A stretch of DNA of 64,000 nucleotides, taken from assembly GCF_026339735.1 (NCBI RefSeq), contig NZ_JAPEQG010000001.1:2170001-2234000 (forward strand). Direction: 5' to 3'. Under the pieces are notes generated by a model. That model saw nothing but the letters and a program-made list of their open reading frames with translations, searched no databases and was not told the DNA's origin. Positions 33,550 through 43,931 of this stretch are shown here, piece by piece (positions within the stretch are counted from its first letter, which is position 1; each line of letters starts with the position of its first letter). Both the position numbers and the translations under genes were made by a program. The DNA is from Streptomyces sp. NBC_01669. GTDB lineage: Bacteria; Actinomycetota; Actinomycetes; Streptomycetales; Streptomycetaceae.

Positions 33550-34181
33550 CAGCCGACGTCGAGGCTGCCGGTGCGGGTGCGCTTGAGCTCGAAGAAGTCC
33601 GGGTATCCGGCCAGCACCCGGAAGCTGTCGAAGAGCCTGCCCGCCTCCTCGCCGCGCGGTGCTGCGCGCAGCACCGGGCCGAACCACACCGTGCCGTCGA
33701 CATGGATCGTCGGCGTGCCGACATAGCCGTCCGCCTCCGGGTCCTTGCCCGCGTCATGGCTGCGCCGCAGTGCTTCGTCGTAGGTCTCCGCGTGCGCGGC
33801 AGCGGCGAGCGCGGCGGGCAGGCCGAGCTCGGCGAGGGATTCGACGATCACCTCGTCGAAGTCCTCGTTCTTCTGCTGGTGGATGCGGGTGCCGAAGGCG
33901 GTGTAGAGGTCCCGGAGCACGCCGTCTCCGTGCTCGGCCGCCGCGGCGACCGCGACCCGTACCGGACCGATCGACTTGTCGACCAGTTCCCGGTACCAGT
34001 CGGGCAGTTCATTGCCGGTGTTGTGCAGATGGAGGCTCATGACGTGGAAGCGGAGCTCGATGTCGCGCTGCTGCTCCACCTCCAGCATCCAGCGGGAGGT
34101 GATCCAGGCGAACGGGCAGGCGGGGTCGAAGTAGAAGTCGACGACGGCCCGGTCGGTACCGCGATTCCGATGAGTGGTCAT
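33549..34181 (-). CDS. DsbA-family protein, Rv2466c-like (mycothiol-linked)
   Basis: 210 aa thioredoxin-fold protein with the DsbA helical insertion. The active-site region [22 protein letters not shown] matches the actinobacterial mycothiol-dependent nitroreductase group, but the site is CPFA: only the first cysteine remains, where Rv2466c itself has CPWC. The cis-Pro loop [10 protein letters not shown] is intact. ATG 34181 fits the family start. A one-cysteine, mycothiol-based mechanism is inference. Confidence 0.8.
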   Translation of the reverse strand: MTTHRNRGTDRAVVDFYFDPACPFAWITSRWMLEVEQQRDIELRFHVMSLHLHNTGNELPDWYRELVDKSIGPVRVAVAAAAEHGDGVLRDLYTAFGTRIHQQKNEDFDEVIVESLAELGLPAALAAAAHAETYDEALRRSHDAGKDPEADGYVGTPTIHVDGTVWFGPVLRAAPRGEEAGRLFDSFRVLAGYPDFFELKRTRTGSLDVG

Positions 34182-34249
34182 GGCCCGAGCGTAGCCAGCC
34201 ATTGGCATACAGCCACGGGCCAATCATCACTCCTTCCAGTGGGCCACTT

Positions 34250-34834
34250 TCAGGCCGCGGTCCACTGCGGATCGCGTCCGCTGCGGGCCAGTGCGCGCGC
34301 GAGGACGGGTGCCGATCCGGGCACGTCGACCTCGTCGGCGAAGCCGCCGTACTGCCGGTAGAGCTCGGCGGACCCGTCGATGACGCCGAGGACGTACGCG
34401 GCCGCCCCGTCGGAGAGTTCGAGTTCCTGACCGGTCGCGCGGGCCACGTCCCAACTGTGCAGAGCCGTCTCCTCGATGAGCATCGCGGCGATCTCGGCCG
34501 CGGGGGAGGACGCATGGCCCAGGTCGATCTCGCCCTCCCAGACGGCCGGGTCCGACCAGGCGGCGACGGCCCGGTCCAGCTGCGCCGCGTACTGCTCGGC
34601 CCAGTCGGCGTCGGCGGTGAAGTCACGGGTCTTGAGCTCATCAGGGAGGGGCGTGCGTCGGGCGCGGTGCTCCAAGCCGTGCGAGGTGTAGAGCACCCAG
34701 TGGTTGATCAGTTCCCGCAGATCCCAGTCACCACAGGGAGTGGTGGGCGCGGTCAGCTGTCCGGCGCTGATGCCACGGGCGATACGGGCCGCCTCGGCGG
34801 TGCATTCGGTCATATGGGCGTGCTCGGTCTTCAT
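34250..34834 (-). CDS. DinB/mycothiol-dependent isomerase-fold protein (TIGR03086-like)
   Basis: 194 aa four-helix-bundle protein. The N-terminal TPCGDWDLRELINHWVLYT and the later ETALHSWDVARATGQ supply the three-histidine-type metal site of the MDMPI/DinB superfamily. Members are often mycothiol-dependent enzymes. Substrate unknown. It lies 68 bp upstream of the DsbA-like gene on the same strand, so the two mycothiol-linked genes may be expressed together. Confidence 0.82.
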   Translation of the reverse strand: MKTEHAHMTECTAEAARIARGISAGQLTAPTTPCGDWDLRELINHWVLYTSHGLEHRARRTPLPDELKTRDFTADADWAEQYAAQLDRAVAAWSDPAVWEGEIDLGHASSPAAEIAAMLIEETALHSWDVARATGQELELSDGAAAYVLGVIDGSAELYRQYGGFADEVDVPGSAPVLARALARSGRDPQWTAA

Positions 34835-34912
34835 GCACCGGACAGTACGGCCGGCCGCTGTCGCCCGTATTGAAGAAATGCGACAGCGGCCCGCGCCGGC
34901 CGTCCGGCTCGC

Positions 34913-35914
34913 TCAGGACGTGGCGTCGACCAGTGCGGTGAGTTCGGCCACGGACATCGATCCGGGCTCCCGCCGCTCACGCGCGAACGTGTTCGCCGTG
35001 CGCTGCAGTACGTCGTTGACCGGTGTGGGCACCCCGTGCAAGCGCCCGAGCAGCGCGATCTCGCCATTGAGGTAGTCCGCCTCGATCGTGCCCGTACCGC
35101 GGCTGAGGCTCTGCCAGGACGAACCGCCGTCGCGCGGAGAGCCGTCGAACGGTTCGAAGCGGATCCGGCCGCCCCGCGCCTTCGCCTGTTCCTCCTGGCC
35201 GACCGCGTCGATGCCGGCGGCCGCCAGGACCGCCCTCCCCTCGGCGAGCGCGCGCTTGAACAGGGCGACGGCGTCGTCCTCGGTGAGCAGTCCGGTGACC
35301 GCCTCGATCGCGTTGGCGAGATTGGACAGGAGCTTGCCGTACTTCCAGCGCATCACGTCCGGCACGACCGGGGCGAGCAGCATCGACTTCTCCAGGTCGG
35401 CGGCGATCCGCTCGGCCGTCCCGTCCGTGCCGGCGGGGTAGCGCCCGAGGTGCAGGATGCCGGTCAGCGGGGTTCCGGCCGCGGACACCTCACCGGGCCG
35501 GACGAAGGTGGCCGGCAGCCAGACGCACATCCCGTAGACGTGCTGGAAGCGTCGCAGCGCGAGGCGTTCGCTCTCCACGCCGTTCTGTGCGCAGACCAGG
35601 GGCAGTTGCTCACCGGCGGTACAGCCGCCCGCCACCGGCCGGGCGCTCCAGGCGTCGAGCGCGGCGGTGCTGTCCTGCGTCTTCACGGCGAGTACGAGGA
35701 CGTCGTCGGGGGTCAGGTCGACAGCTTCGGGCCGGTCGACGACGGGGAGGCGGTGGGTGCGGGGGCCGTCCGGCGTGGTGAGCCGGAGGCCGCCCTCGCG
35801 CAATGCCTCGTACTGCACGCCGCGCGCCACGAGGACGACGTCGTGGCCGGCCTCGGCCAGACGTCCCCCGATGGCTCCTCCGACGGCACCCGCTCCCACG
35901 ATGATGTAGCGCAT
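34913..35914 (-). CDS. 2-dehydropantoate 2-reductase family protein
   Basis: 333 aa NADP-dependent ketopantoate-reductase-like enzyme. Rossmann motif IIVGAGAVGGAIGGRLAEAGHDVVLVARG starts at residue 3. The catalytic Lys region KYGKLLSNLANAIEA and the C-terminal GRLHGVPTPVNDVLQRTA are present. Ketopantoate reduction is the family reaction, but several paralogues in actinomycetes act elsewhere, and no other pantothenate gene is nearby. Confidence 0.85.
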   Translation of the reverse strand: MRYIIVGAGAVGGAIGGRLAEAGHDVVLVARGVQYEALREGGLRLTTPDGPRTHRLPVVDRPEAVDLTPDDVLVLAVKTQDSTAALDAWSARPVAGGCTAGEQLPLVCAQNGVESERLALRRFQHVYGMCVWLPATFVRPGEVSAAGTPLTGILHLGRYPAGTDGTAERIAADLEKSMLLAPVVPDVMRWKYGKLLSNLANAIEAVTGLLTEDDAVALFKRALAEGRAVLAAAGIDAVGQEEQAKARGGRIRFEPFDGSPRDGGSSWQSLSRGTGTIEADYLNGEIALLGRLHGVPTPVNDVLQRTANTFARERREPGSMSVAELTALVDATS

Positions 35915-36169
35915 TCCTGCTCCCGTCCGGTGCGGCCGTACGTCACTTGGTGGCGGTCAGATCCTATGCGGGGCCCGGGAGTTCGTTCAGGGCGCCCGGT
36001 ACCGGGAACGGCTCACGCCCTGTGCCCACACACACGGCGCTACAGATGCACGGAACCGACGAGTGCCGGTGTGACGATTGCGTGCTTGCGACTGCCCTTG
36101 GCATGGCGAAGGCCTCCCGCTCGGTACCGCGGGACGGGCATCGCGCGGCAGCGTACTAATCTTCCCGTT

Positions 36170-37039
36170 GTGTCCGATGCTTCGCGTGCTTTTGATGATT
36201 CGTTCCTGCTCGGGGGCGAGCTGCCTGTGCGGCGGCTCGGTTTCGGCACGGCCCAGCTGACAGGCCCGGGTTACTGGGGGCCTCGCGGCACCCGGCAGGA
36301 TGCCGTCGCGCTGCTGCGGCAGGCGGTGGAGCGCGGCGTGACCCTGATCGACACCGCCGACAACTATGGCCCGGAGCTGGCCGAGGAACTCGTCGCCGAA
36401 GCACTCCACCCGTACCGCGACGGTCCGGTGATCGCCACCAAGGGCGGCGTGGTGCGGACCAGCGACAGCGCCTGGCACATCGCGGGGCGCCCCGAACAGC
36501 TGCGGGCGATGTGCGAGGCCAGTCTGCGGCGGCTCCGGACCGAACGGATCGACCTCTATCAGCTGCACCGGCTGGATCCGGAGGTGCCCCTCGCCGAGCA
36601 GCTCGGGGCCCTGGACGCGCTGAGGCAGGAGGGTAAGATCCGTTTCATCGGCCTGGACACCCTCACCGCCGGCCAACTGCAGGAGGCCCTCTCCCTGACC
36701 GGGATCGCCTCGGTGCAGAACCGCTTCAATCTTCTCGACCGTTCGTCGGACGCGGTGCTGAGACTCTGCGAGACCCATGGCCTCGCCTTTCTGCCCTGGT
36801 TCCCGCTGGCGAACGGCGCCCTGACCGGTGAGTCCGCCGCGGCGCTCTCCGGTATCGCCGAACGGCATGGTGCCACCCGCGGGCAGATCGCCCTCGCCTG
36901 GCTGCTGCACCGCTCGCCCGTACTGTGCCCGACCCCGGGCACGGGTTCGCCCGTCCATCTGGCGGAGAACCTCGGGGCTGCGGCGATCCGGCTGTCCACC
37001 GAGGACATGAGCCGCCTGGAGGCGCTCGCCCCCGCATGA
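36170..37039 (+). CDS. Aldo/keto reductase
   Basis: 289 aa (beta/alpha)8 NADPH oxidoreductase. The catalytic tetrad is visible: Asp and Tyr in DTADNYG, Lys in IATKGG, His in YQLHRLDP. GTG 36170 (VSDASRAFDDSF) is the only sensible start; the upstream 255 bp (35915-36169) hold no supported gene. It is probably co-transcribed with the ABC ATPase that starts within 15 nt. Substrate unknown. Confidence 0.85.
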   Translation: MSDASRAFDDSFLLGGELPVRRLGFGTAQLTGPGYWGPRGTRQDAVALLRQAVERGVTLIDTADNYGPELAEELVAEALHPYRDGPVIATKGGVVRTSDSAWHIAGRPEQLRAMCEASLRRLRTERIDLYQLHRLDPEVPLAEQLGALDALRQEGKIRFIGLDTLTAGQLQEALSLTGIASVQNRFNLLDRSSDAVLRLCETHGLAFLPWFPLANGALTGESAAALSGIAERHGATRGQIALAWLLHRSPVLCPTPGTGSPVHLAENLGAAAIRLSTEDMSRLEALAPA

Positions 37040-37053
37040 AGGAGTACCCGCCG

Positions 37054-37881
37054 GTGACCATCACCTCCGCTTCCGTCCCTGCCTCTCCCGCCGCGCCGGT
37101 GCCGGTGATCCGGGCCCATGGCGTGCGGCTCGTCCGGGACGGCGACGTCCTGCTCGACTCGGTCTCGCTGACCGTGCACAGCGGTGAGCACTGGGCCCTG
37201 CTCGGCGCCAACGGCGCCGGGAAAAGCACGCTGCTCGGGCTGCTCGGCGCGGTCACCCATCCCACCGACGGGTCGGTGGAGATCCTGGGACGGACGATCG
37301 GACGGGTCGACCTGCGGGAACTGCGGACCCTGCTGGGGCACGTCAACCCCCGCCATCCGCTGCGCTCACCGCTGTCGGTGCGCGAGGTGGTGCTGACCGG
37401 TCTGACGAACTCGGTCGAGCCGGTGCCACGTTGGTCCGCGAGCGACGAACAGGAGGCACAGGCCGACCGGTTGCTGAAAATGCTGGGCGTGGAGGCGAAG
37501 ACCGGTTCACGCTGGCCGTCGCTCTCGCAGGGCGAGCGGGGCCGTACGCTCATCGCCCGCGCGCTGATGCCGCAGCCCCGGCTGCTGCTCCTCGACGAGC
37601 CGGCCACCGGGTTGGATCTCGCCGCCCGCGAACAGCTGCTGGACGCCTTGCGCGAGGAACATCCGGAGCTGGCAACGGTCCTGGTCACGCACCATCTGGA
37701 GGAACTGCCCGCCTCCACCACGCATGCGATGCTGCTGCGGGCGGGACGCTCTGTGGCCTCCGGTCCGGCCGACGAAGTGCTCACCACGGGCCGGGTCAGC
37801 GACTGCTTCGGACATCCGGTGCGGATCGCCCGCACGGACGGCAGGTGGACGGCACGTGCGCAGCGTGTCACCGGCGGCTGA
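37054..37881 (+). CDS. ABC transporter ATP-binding protein without permease
   Basis: 275 aa single ATPase. Walker A is GANGAGKST, the signature is LSQGERGR (variant of LSGGQ), Walker B is LLLLDEPATGLD and the switch His is in VTHHLEEL. No permease or binding protein flanks it; it resembles lone ATPases of the YlmA/ModF type. GTG 37054 has AAGGAG 9 nt upstream; ATG 37036, overlapping the AKR stop, is an alternative. Confidence 0.85.
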   Translation: MTITSASVPASPAAPVPVIRAHGVRLVRDGDVLLDSVSLTVHSGEHWALLGANGAGKSTLLGLLGAVTHPTDGSVEILGRTIGRVDLRELRTLLGHVNPRHPLRSPLSVREVVLTGLTNSVEPVPRWSASDEQEAQADRLLKMLGVEAKTGSRWPSLSQGERGRTLIARALMPQPRLLLLDEPATGLDLAAREQLLDALREEHPELATVLVTHHLEELPASTTHAMLLRAGRSVASGPADEVLTTGRVSDCFGHPVRIARTDGRWTARAQRVTGG

Positions 37882-37907
37882 GGACGGTCACGCGCCTTCG
37901 TACGCCC

Positions 37908-38291
37908 TCACTCGTCGTCGGAGGATCCGGCGACGAAGGGGGTCGCCTGGTGGAAGTAGAGCAGCCACCTCCGGCCGGTCAGCCGCCACAGTGAACTGCG
38001 GTGCGCCCGGAGCCCCTTGGACTCGGTCTCGAAGGTCAGATGGACGAGTCCGTCGGCCAGCTGGACCCCGTGTATCCGGGACGCGGTGAGCGGTCCGGGC
38101 CGTGGTGCGTCGTCGGCGATCAGCAGGGCGGTGATCGTGTCACGGTTCCAGCAGCGGCCGGTGGCGTCGATCTCGCGGTACTCCGGGTGCAGCACCTGGG
38201 CGAGGAGTTCGGTGGAGGCGCGGACCAGCGGGTCGAGGAGGCTGAGCTCGCCCTCGATGGCCGCGGCGACACCCGGTGACGGCTCAGGCAT
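37908..38291 (-). CDS. NTF2/SnoaL-like DUF4440 protein
   Basis: 127 aa cone-fold protein. LHPEYREIDATGRCWNRDTI and WRLTGRRWLLYFHQATP are typical of the DUF4440 group. Members act as small-molecule isomerases or binding domains; no specific role can be given here. It converges with the ABC ATPase gene, 26 bp away. Confidence 0.78.
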   Translation of the reverse strand: MPEPSPGVAAAIEGELSLLDPLVRASTELLAQVLHPEYREIDATGRCWNRDTITALLIADDAPRPGPLTASRIHGVQLADGLVHLTFETESKGLRAHRSSLWRLTGRRWLLYFHQATPFVAGSSDDE

Positions 38292-38362
38292 GTGTCACGT
38301 CCACGAGCTTGGCGACGGGGTTGTGGTCATGGGCACACGATAGGGCGGTCTGCCCGAGCAGC

Positions 38363-38401
38363 GCGGCCGCCGCGCCCCGTGGGGGAGAGCGCGGCGGCCG
38401 C
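38363..38401 (-). terminator. 13-bp perfect hairpin after subtilisin gene
   Basis: GCGGCCGCCGCGC (38363-38375) pairs perfectly with GCGCGGCGGCCGC (38389-38401) around a 13-nt loop, 17 bp downstream of the protease stop. Strong intrinsic terminator candidate. Confidence 0.7.
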
Positions 38402-38418
38402 CGATTCGGTGGTGCCTG

Positions 38419-39621
<1,203 letters not shown>

Positions 39622-40291
39622 GAAGAGGGGTCTCCTCGTCATTCTTTGTGGGGGGATTGGCCCTCGGCCGGAAGATCTCCGGGGGCTGGCTCGACCCTCA
39701 CCCATTGACGCGCGCAGATCAACCCCTTCACGCAGCTGTGACTTACTCAACAACCTTTCGTAATAAGGAACCGGCCAGCCATGTTCAAGTCGGGCACCCA
39801 ACCTGCCAACGACCTTTACAAACAGGGTCCTTGCGCCATCCCCGGACGGGAATGAAGCGGCAGAGCACGGTGGCGAAACGCCACGGCGAGCAGGCACGCC
39901 CGCATGGTGGTGGTGCGGGACGTGAGAACCGGGGCCACTCACCGGGCCGTTCCACCATCGGTCTCCACCGGAGCGCGGGCGTCCCCTGCCACCGCGGTCC
40001 AGGTCACGGCCGGCTCCTCAGATGCCCCCACGCGAACCGGCCCTACAGACCGTGCCCCTGCTCCCCGGCGAAGCCCTGAGCGAGATGCCCAAGCACGGGG
40101 AGACGCCCGACAGCCTTTTACGTGTAGGGGCCTTGGACCGCCCCTCTCAGGGATCCACCTGGCCCGCAAGGTGGAGAACGGGCCCCGCAGGTTCACCGGG
40201 GAGCATGAGGAGACGACTCGATTCCGCCCATAACTTCGGAGCAGCGACGCCGGCAGGGAGCCGACGTCGGCCACGAGGGGGCAGGTCCGTC
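39622..40291. other. Long divergent intergenic region
   Basis: 670 bp between the divergent protease and MMPL genes with no frame I can support. 39736-39780 is relatively AT-rich (CAACAACCTTTCGTAATAAG) and is the best place for the protease promoter. The remainder has ordinary GC content with several weak hairpins near 39920 and 40165. Confidence 0.5.
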
Positions 40292-42679
40292 ATGGGAACA
40301 GTGGATTCGGCGCGCACGGGGGCGCCACGGGTACGCGGCATCGCCGCCCGGGCCGGCGGCTGGAGCGCACGGCACCGATGGGCGGCGGTGACCGTATGGG
40401 TGCTGTTCGTCGTTCTCGCGATGGGACTCGGCTCGGCGGCCGGCCGGGTCGACGTGAAGGAGAGCGATCAGCTGTCCGGCGAAGTGGGCCGGGCCGTGCA
40501 GATCACCGAGGACGCCGGGCTGAAGGATCCGGCGGGCGAGACCGTGCTCATCCAGGCCGACAGCCCCTCGGTGAAGGCCACTTCACCGGAGTTCCGCTCG
40601 GCCGTCGACGCCGTGATGCAGGCGGTCCAGTCCACCGGTGAAGTGACCGCCGTGACCTCCCCGTACGTGACGAAGACCATCTCGGCCGACGGTCGCAGCG
40701 CGCTCGTACAGTTCGAGATGCGCGGGGATCCCGAAACGGCGAGCGCGCGCGTCGAACCGGTGCTGAAGGCCGTCGACAAGGTCCAGGGCGAGCACGACGG
40801 TCTCGTGATCGAGGAGATCGGCAGCGCCAGCATGGGCAAGACCTTCGATGACGCCTTCGGCGACGACTTCCAGCGGGCCGAACTCTCCGCCGTACCGGTC
40901 GCCCTGGGCATTCTGCTGATCGCGTTCGGGGCCCTCGTCGCCGCACTGCTGCCGGTGGCTCTGGCCATCACGGCGATCATCGCGACGATGGGGCTGATGG
41001 GCGTCGTCAGCCATCTCCAGCCGATGAGCGAGACGGCGAACTCGGTGATGCTGCTGGTCGGTCTGGCCGTCGGTGTCGACTACTGCCTCTTCTATCTGCG
41101 GCGCGAGCGCGAGGAACGGGCCAAGGGGCGCGACGCCCGGACCGCCCTGATGATCGCTGCGGCAACCAGCGGGCGCGCGATCATCGTCTCCGGTGTGACG
41201 GTCTGTGTCGCGATGGCGGGCATGCTCTTCACCGGTCTCGCCGAGTTCGAGGCGATGGGGCTCGCCTCGCTCATGGTCGTCGCGGTCGCGATGGTCGGCT
41301 CGGTGACGGTCCTTCCCGCCCTGCTCTCGCTGCTCGGCGAGCGGGTCGAGAAGGGGCGGGTGCCGTTCCTCAACCGCCTCAAGCGGTCCGCCGGCACCCA
41401 GCCGAAGTCGACCGCTCACAACAACCGCCCACAGCCGTCGGCCGTGCAACCGGGCCATGCGAGCGGCGAGAGCCGGGTGTGGCGTGCGGTACTCGACTCG
41501 GTGCTGCGCCGCCCCTGGACGGCGCTGGTGATCGCGGCGGGCGCACTCACCGCGATTGCGCTGCCCGCCGTCGGCATGCACACCCAGAACCTCACCCTGG
41601 ACCAGGAGTTCGGCAACTCGCTCCCGATCGTGCGGACGTACGAGCGGCTCAACGCGGCATTCCCCGGCGGCGCCGACCCGGCCCGGGTCGTGGTGAAGGC
41701 CGACGACATCAACGCCGCTCCGGTACGTCAGGCGCTCGCCGACTTCCGCGAGCAGGCCGTCGCGTCGGGCGCCTCCAAGGGCCCGGTCGACATGGTGACA
41801 CACGACGCGGAGAACATCGCGGTCATCGACGTACCACTGGTCGGTGGATCCGATCAGAGCAGAGCCGTCAAGAGCCTGGATCTGCTCCGTGACCAGGTGC
41901 GCCCGGACACGCTCGGCAAGGTCGACGGCGTCGAGGCGCCGATCACCGGTCAGGTCGCGGGGTCGAAGGACTTCAACGACCAGATCGTCGGCGCGGTGGT
42001 GCCGGTATTCGCCTTCGTCGTCGTCTTCGCCTTCCTTTTGATGCTGCTCTGCTTCCGTTCACTGACGATCGCGGTGACGTCCATCGTGCTCAACCTGCTG
42101 TCGGTGGGCGCCGCGTACGGCATCCTGACCGCCGTCTTTCAGCACGGCTGGGGCGCCTCTCTGGTCGGTGCGGAAGGGGTGGGGGCCATCATCTCCTGGC
42201 TGCCGCTCTTCCTGTTCGTGATCCTCTTCGGGCTCTCGATGGACTACCACGTGTTCGTGGTGTCCCGGATCCGCGAAGCCCGGCTGCAGGGCCGTTCGAC
42301 CAGGGACGCGATCGCCCACGGCGTGGTGACAACGGCAGGCGTGGTGACCAGCGCGGCGGTCATCATGGTCGCGGTGTTCGCGATCTTCGGCACGCTGTCG
42401 ATGCAGTCCATGAAGCAGATGGGCGTGGGCCTGGCCGCTGCGGTGCTGATCGACGCGACGATCATTCGCGGGGTGTTGCTGCCGGCCGTCATGGCGCTGC
42501 TCGACGAACGCAACTGGTACCTGCCGCGGTGGCTGAGGTGGCTGCCGGACCTGACACACGACGAGTCGGCCGTCGCGGACGGGGTTCGCGACGGCCTGGC
42601 CCCTGGTGCGATTCCCTCCCATGCCGTTGGGGCCACGGGGGAGACCCAGGACAGTACGCTCACCGGACAGTCCCGATAA
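40292..42679 (+). CDS. MMPL-family RND transporter
   Basis: 795 aa exporter, larger than the one at 13820. An N-terminal helix (AAVTVWVLFVVLAMGLGSAAG) is followed by a large extracytoplasmic domain, helices from about residue 210, then a Lys/His-rich cytoplasmic linker (about 370-390) and the second half. The conserved helix motifs are GVDYCLFYLRREREE and SMDYHVFVVSRIREA. ATG 40292 follows GAGGGGGCAGG. It ends 7 bp from the convergent glycosyltransferase. Substrate unknown. Confidence 0.9.
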   Translation: MGTVDSARTGAPRVRGIAARAGGWSARHRWAAVTVWVLFVVLAMGLGSAAGRVDVKESDQLSGEVGRAVQITEDAGLKDPAGETVLIQADSPSVKATSPEFRSAVDAVMQAVQSTGEVTAVTSPYVTKTISADGRSALVQFEMRGDPETASARVEPVLKAVDKVQGEHDGLVIEEIGSASMGKTFDDAFGDDFQRAELSAVPVALGILLIAFGALVAALLPVALAITAIIATMGLMGVVSHLQPMSETANSVMLLVGLAVGVDYCLFYLRREREERAKGRDARTALMIAAATSGRAIIVSGVTVCVAMAGMLFTGLAEFEAMGLASLMVVAVAMVGSVTVLPALLSLLGERVEKGRVPFLNRLKRSAGTQPKSTAHNNRPQPSAVQPGHASGESRVWRAVLDSVLRRPWTALVIAAGALTAIALPAVGMHTQNLTLDQEFGNSLPIVRTYERLNAAFPGGADPARVVVKADDINAAPVRQALADFREQAVASGASKGPVDMVTHDAENIAVIDVPLVGGSDQSRAVKSLDLLRDQVRPDTLGKVDGVEAPITGQVAGSKDFNDQIVGAVVPVFAFVVVFAFLLMLLCFRSLTIAVTSIVLNLLSVGAAYGILTAVFQHGWGASLVGAEGVGAIISWLPLFLFVILFGLSMDYHVFVVSRIREARLQGRSTRDAIAHGVVTTAGVVTSAAVIMVAVFAIFGTLSMQSMKQMGVGLAAAVLIDATIIRGVLLPAVMALLDERNWYLPRWLRWLPDLTHDESAVADGVRDGLAPGAIPSHAVGATGETQDSTLTGQSR

Positions 42680-42686
42680 TCCCTGC

Positions 42687-43877
42687 TCAGGCGGGCAGTT
42701 CGGCTTCGATGAGGCCGGCTGCCCGCCGCGTGCCGCCCTCCCCCGCCATCCGTTCCCGTACCGCCGCCGCCTTCGCCGCCACCGCCGGGTCCCCGGCCAG
42801 AGCGAGCACAGCGGCGCGCAGCGCCTCCGGCGTCACCTCATCCCTCGGCAGGTGACGGGCGACGCCCAGCGCCTGCAGCATGTCGGCGTTGCCGAACTGA
42901 TCGACCGCCTGCGGGACGGCGACCATCGGGGTGCCGGTGGCGAGCCCCTCCTGACTGCCGCCCGCACCGGCGTGGGTGATGAAGACGTCCGCCTGCTTGA
43001 GCACGGAGAGCTGCGGCACCCAGGAACGCACCTCCACATTCGCGGGTACGTCCCCGAGTTCGGCGACGTCGACGAACGCACCGATCTGAAGCACGACATG
43101 CCAGCCGGGCAGGTCACCGAACGCCTCGATGCAGTCGCGGTAGAAGCTGGGCTGCTGGGTGAAGGCCGAGCCGAGCGACACCAGCAGCACCTTCTCGGCA
43201 TCCGCGGGCCGCTGCCACTCCCCCTGGTCGGCGCGGTCGCCCAGGCAGGCACCGACGAAGGTGTGGACCTCGCGGTCCACCCTGTCCGCGTTCGGCTGGA
43301 GCACCTCGGGGATCAGGACGACCGAGCGGCGCGGTCGGCCGACGAACGGGTCGGGATGCTGGTCGATGCCGTTCTCCGCAAGCCAGTCCGCGAACCGCTT
43401 GCGGTACGCCCGCCCGCGTTCACTGCGCATCAACTCGGCGGTCATCGGCTCGCCGACCTCCTCCTCGTATCCGTCCCAGGCGACCAGGTTGGGCGAGAGG
43501 GAGACCGCGGGCACGCCCCAACGGTGGGCGAGGACGCGGGCCGGGTAGGAGGTGATGTCGTGCAGGACGAGGTCCGGCTCGTCCCCGTCGAAGGCCTTGA
43601 TGAGCTGAGGCAGCGCCTGGACGGCGTCGTCGAGGAACGGCTCCAGGTGGTCGATCGGCTCGGTGCCCCAGTCCTCCGGTGCGGTGGGCAGGACCGAGGT
43701 GTAGAGCACCGGTTCGGCTCCGGTGGCGGCGACCTTCTCGGCGAAGGACGGCGGGATGGCATAACTGACGCGGTGCCCACGGCCAACGAGTTCCCGGATG
43801 ACTTCGAGGCTCGGGTTCACGTGTCCGTGGGCGGCGATGGAGAACATGGCGATGTGGGCACGCCGGATATCCGTCAT
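42687..43877 (-). CDS. Macrolide-type glycosyltransferase (MGT family)
   Basis: 396 aa GT-B enzyme of family 1. It has the N-terminal acceptor-side motif [24 protein letters not shown] and the C-terminal nucleotide-sugar motif [22 protein letters not shown] then DQFGN. Closest in pattern to the Streptomyces macrolide-inactivating glycosyltransferases that cap the desosamine hydroxyl with UDP-glucose, so self- or cross-resistance is plausible. ATG 43877 is preferred over GTG 43883; neither has a clear ribosome site. A perfect palindrome lies just upstream. Confidence 0.85.
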   Translation of the reverse strand: MTDIRRAHIAMFSIAAHGHVNPSLEVIRELVGRGHRVSYAIPPSFAEKVAATGAEPVLYTSVLPTAPEDWGTEPIDHLEPFLDDAVQALPQLIKAFDGDEPDLVLHDITSYPARVLAHRWGVPAVSLSPNLVAWDGYEEEVGEPMTAELMRSERGRAYRKRFADWLAENGIDQHPDPFVGRPRRSVVLIPEVLQPNADRVDREVHTFVGACLGDRADQGEWQRPADAEKVLLVSLGSAFTQQPSFYRDCIEAFGDLPGWHVVLQIGAFVDVAELGDVPANVEVRSWVPQLSVLKQADVFITHAGAGGSQEGLATGTPMVAVPQAVDQFGNADMLQALGVARHLPRDEVTPEALRAAVLALAGDPAVAAKAAAVRERMAGEGGTRRAAGLIEAELPA

Positions 43878-43895
43878 ACCCACACCATAGACGAG

Positions 43896-43909
43896 ACGAG
43901 ACGTCTCGT
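43896..43909 (-). promoter_or_regulatory. Palindromic operator ACGAGACGTCTCGT
   Basis: Perfect 14-bp palindrome 19 nt before the glycosyltransferase start, with an extra ACGAG half-site directly abutting it (43891-43895). Placement suits a TetR- or MarR-type repressor controlling drug-inducible expression. No regulator gene lies adjacent. Confidence 0.6.
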
Positions 43910-43931
43910 GCAGCCAGGATTCCTCTTCCTG

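Noticed and set aside
35947..36159. Short Cys-containing frame upstream of the aldo/keto reductase
   Set aside because: No ribosome site, and the only feature is a CRCDDC cluster; insufficient to support a gene.
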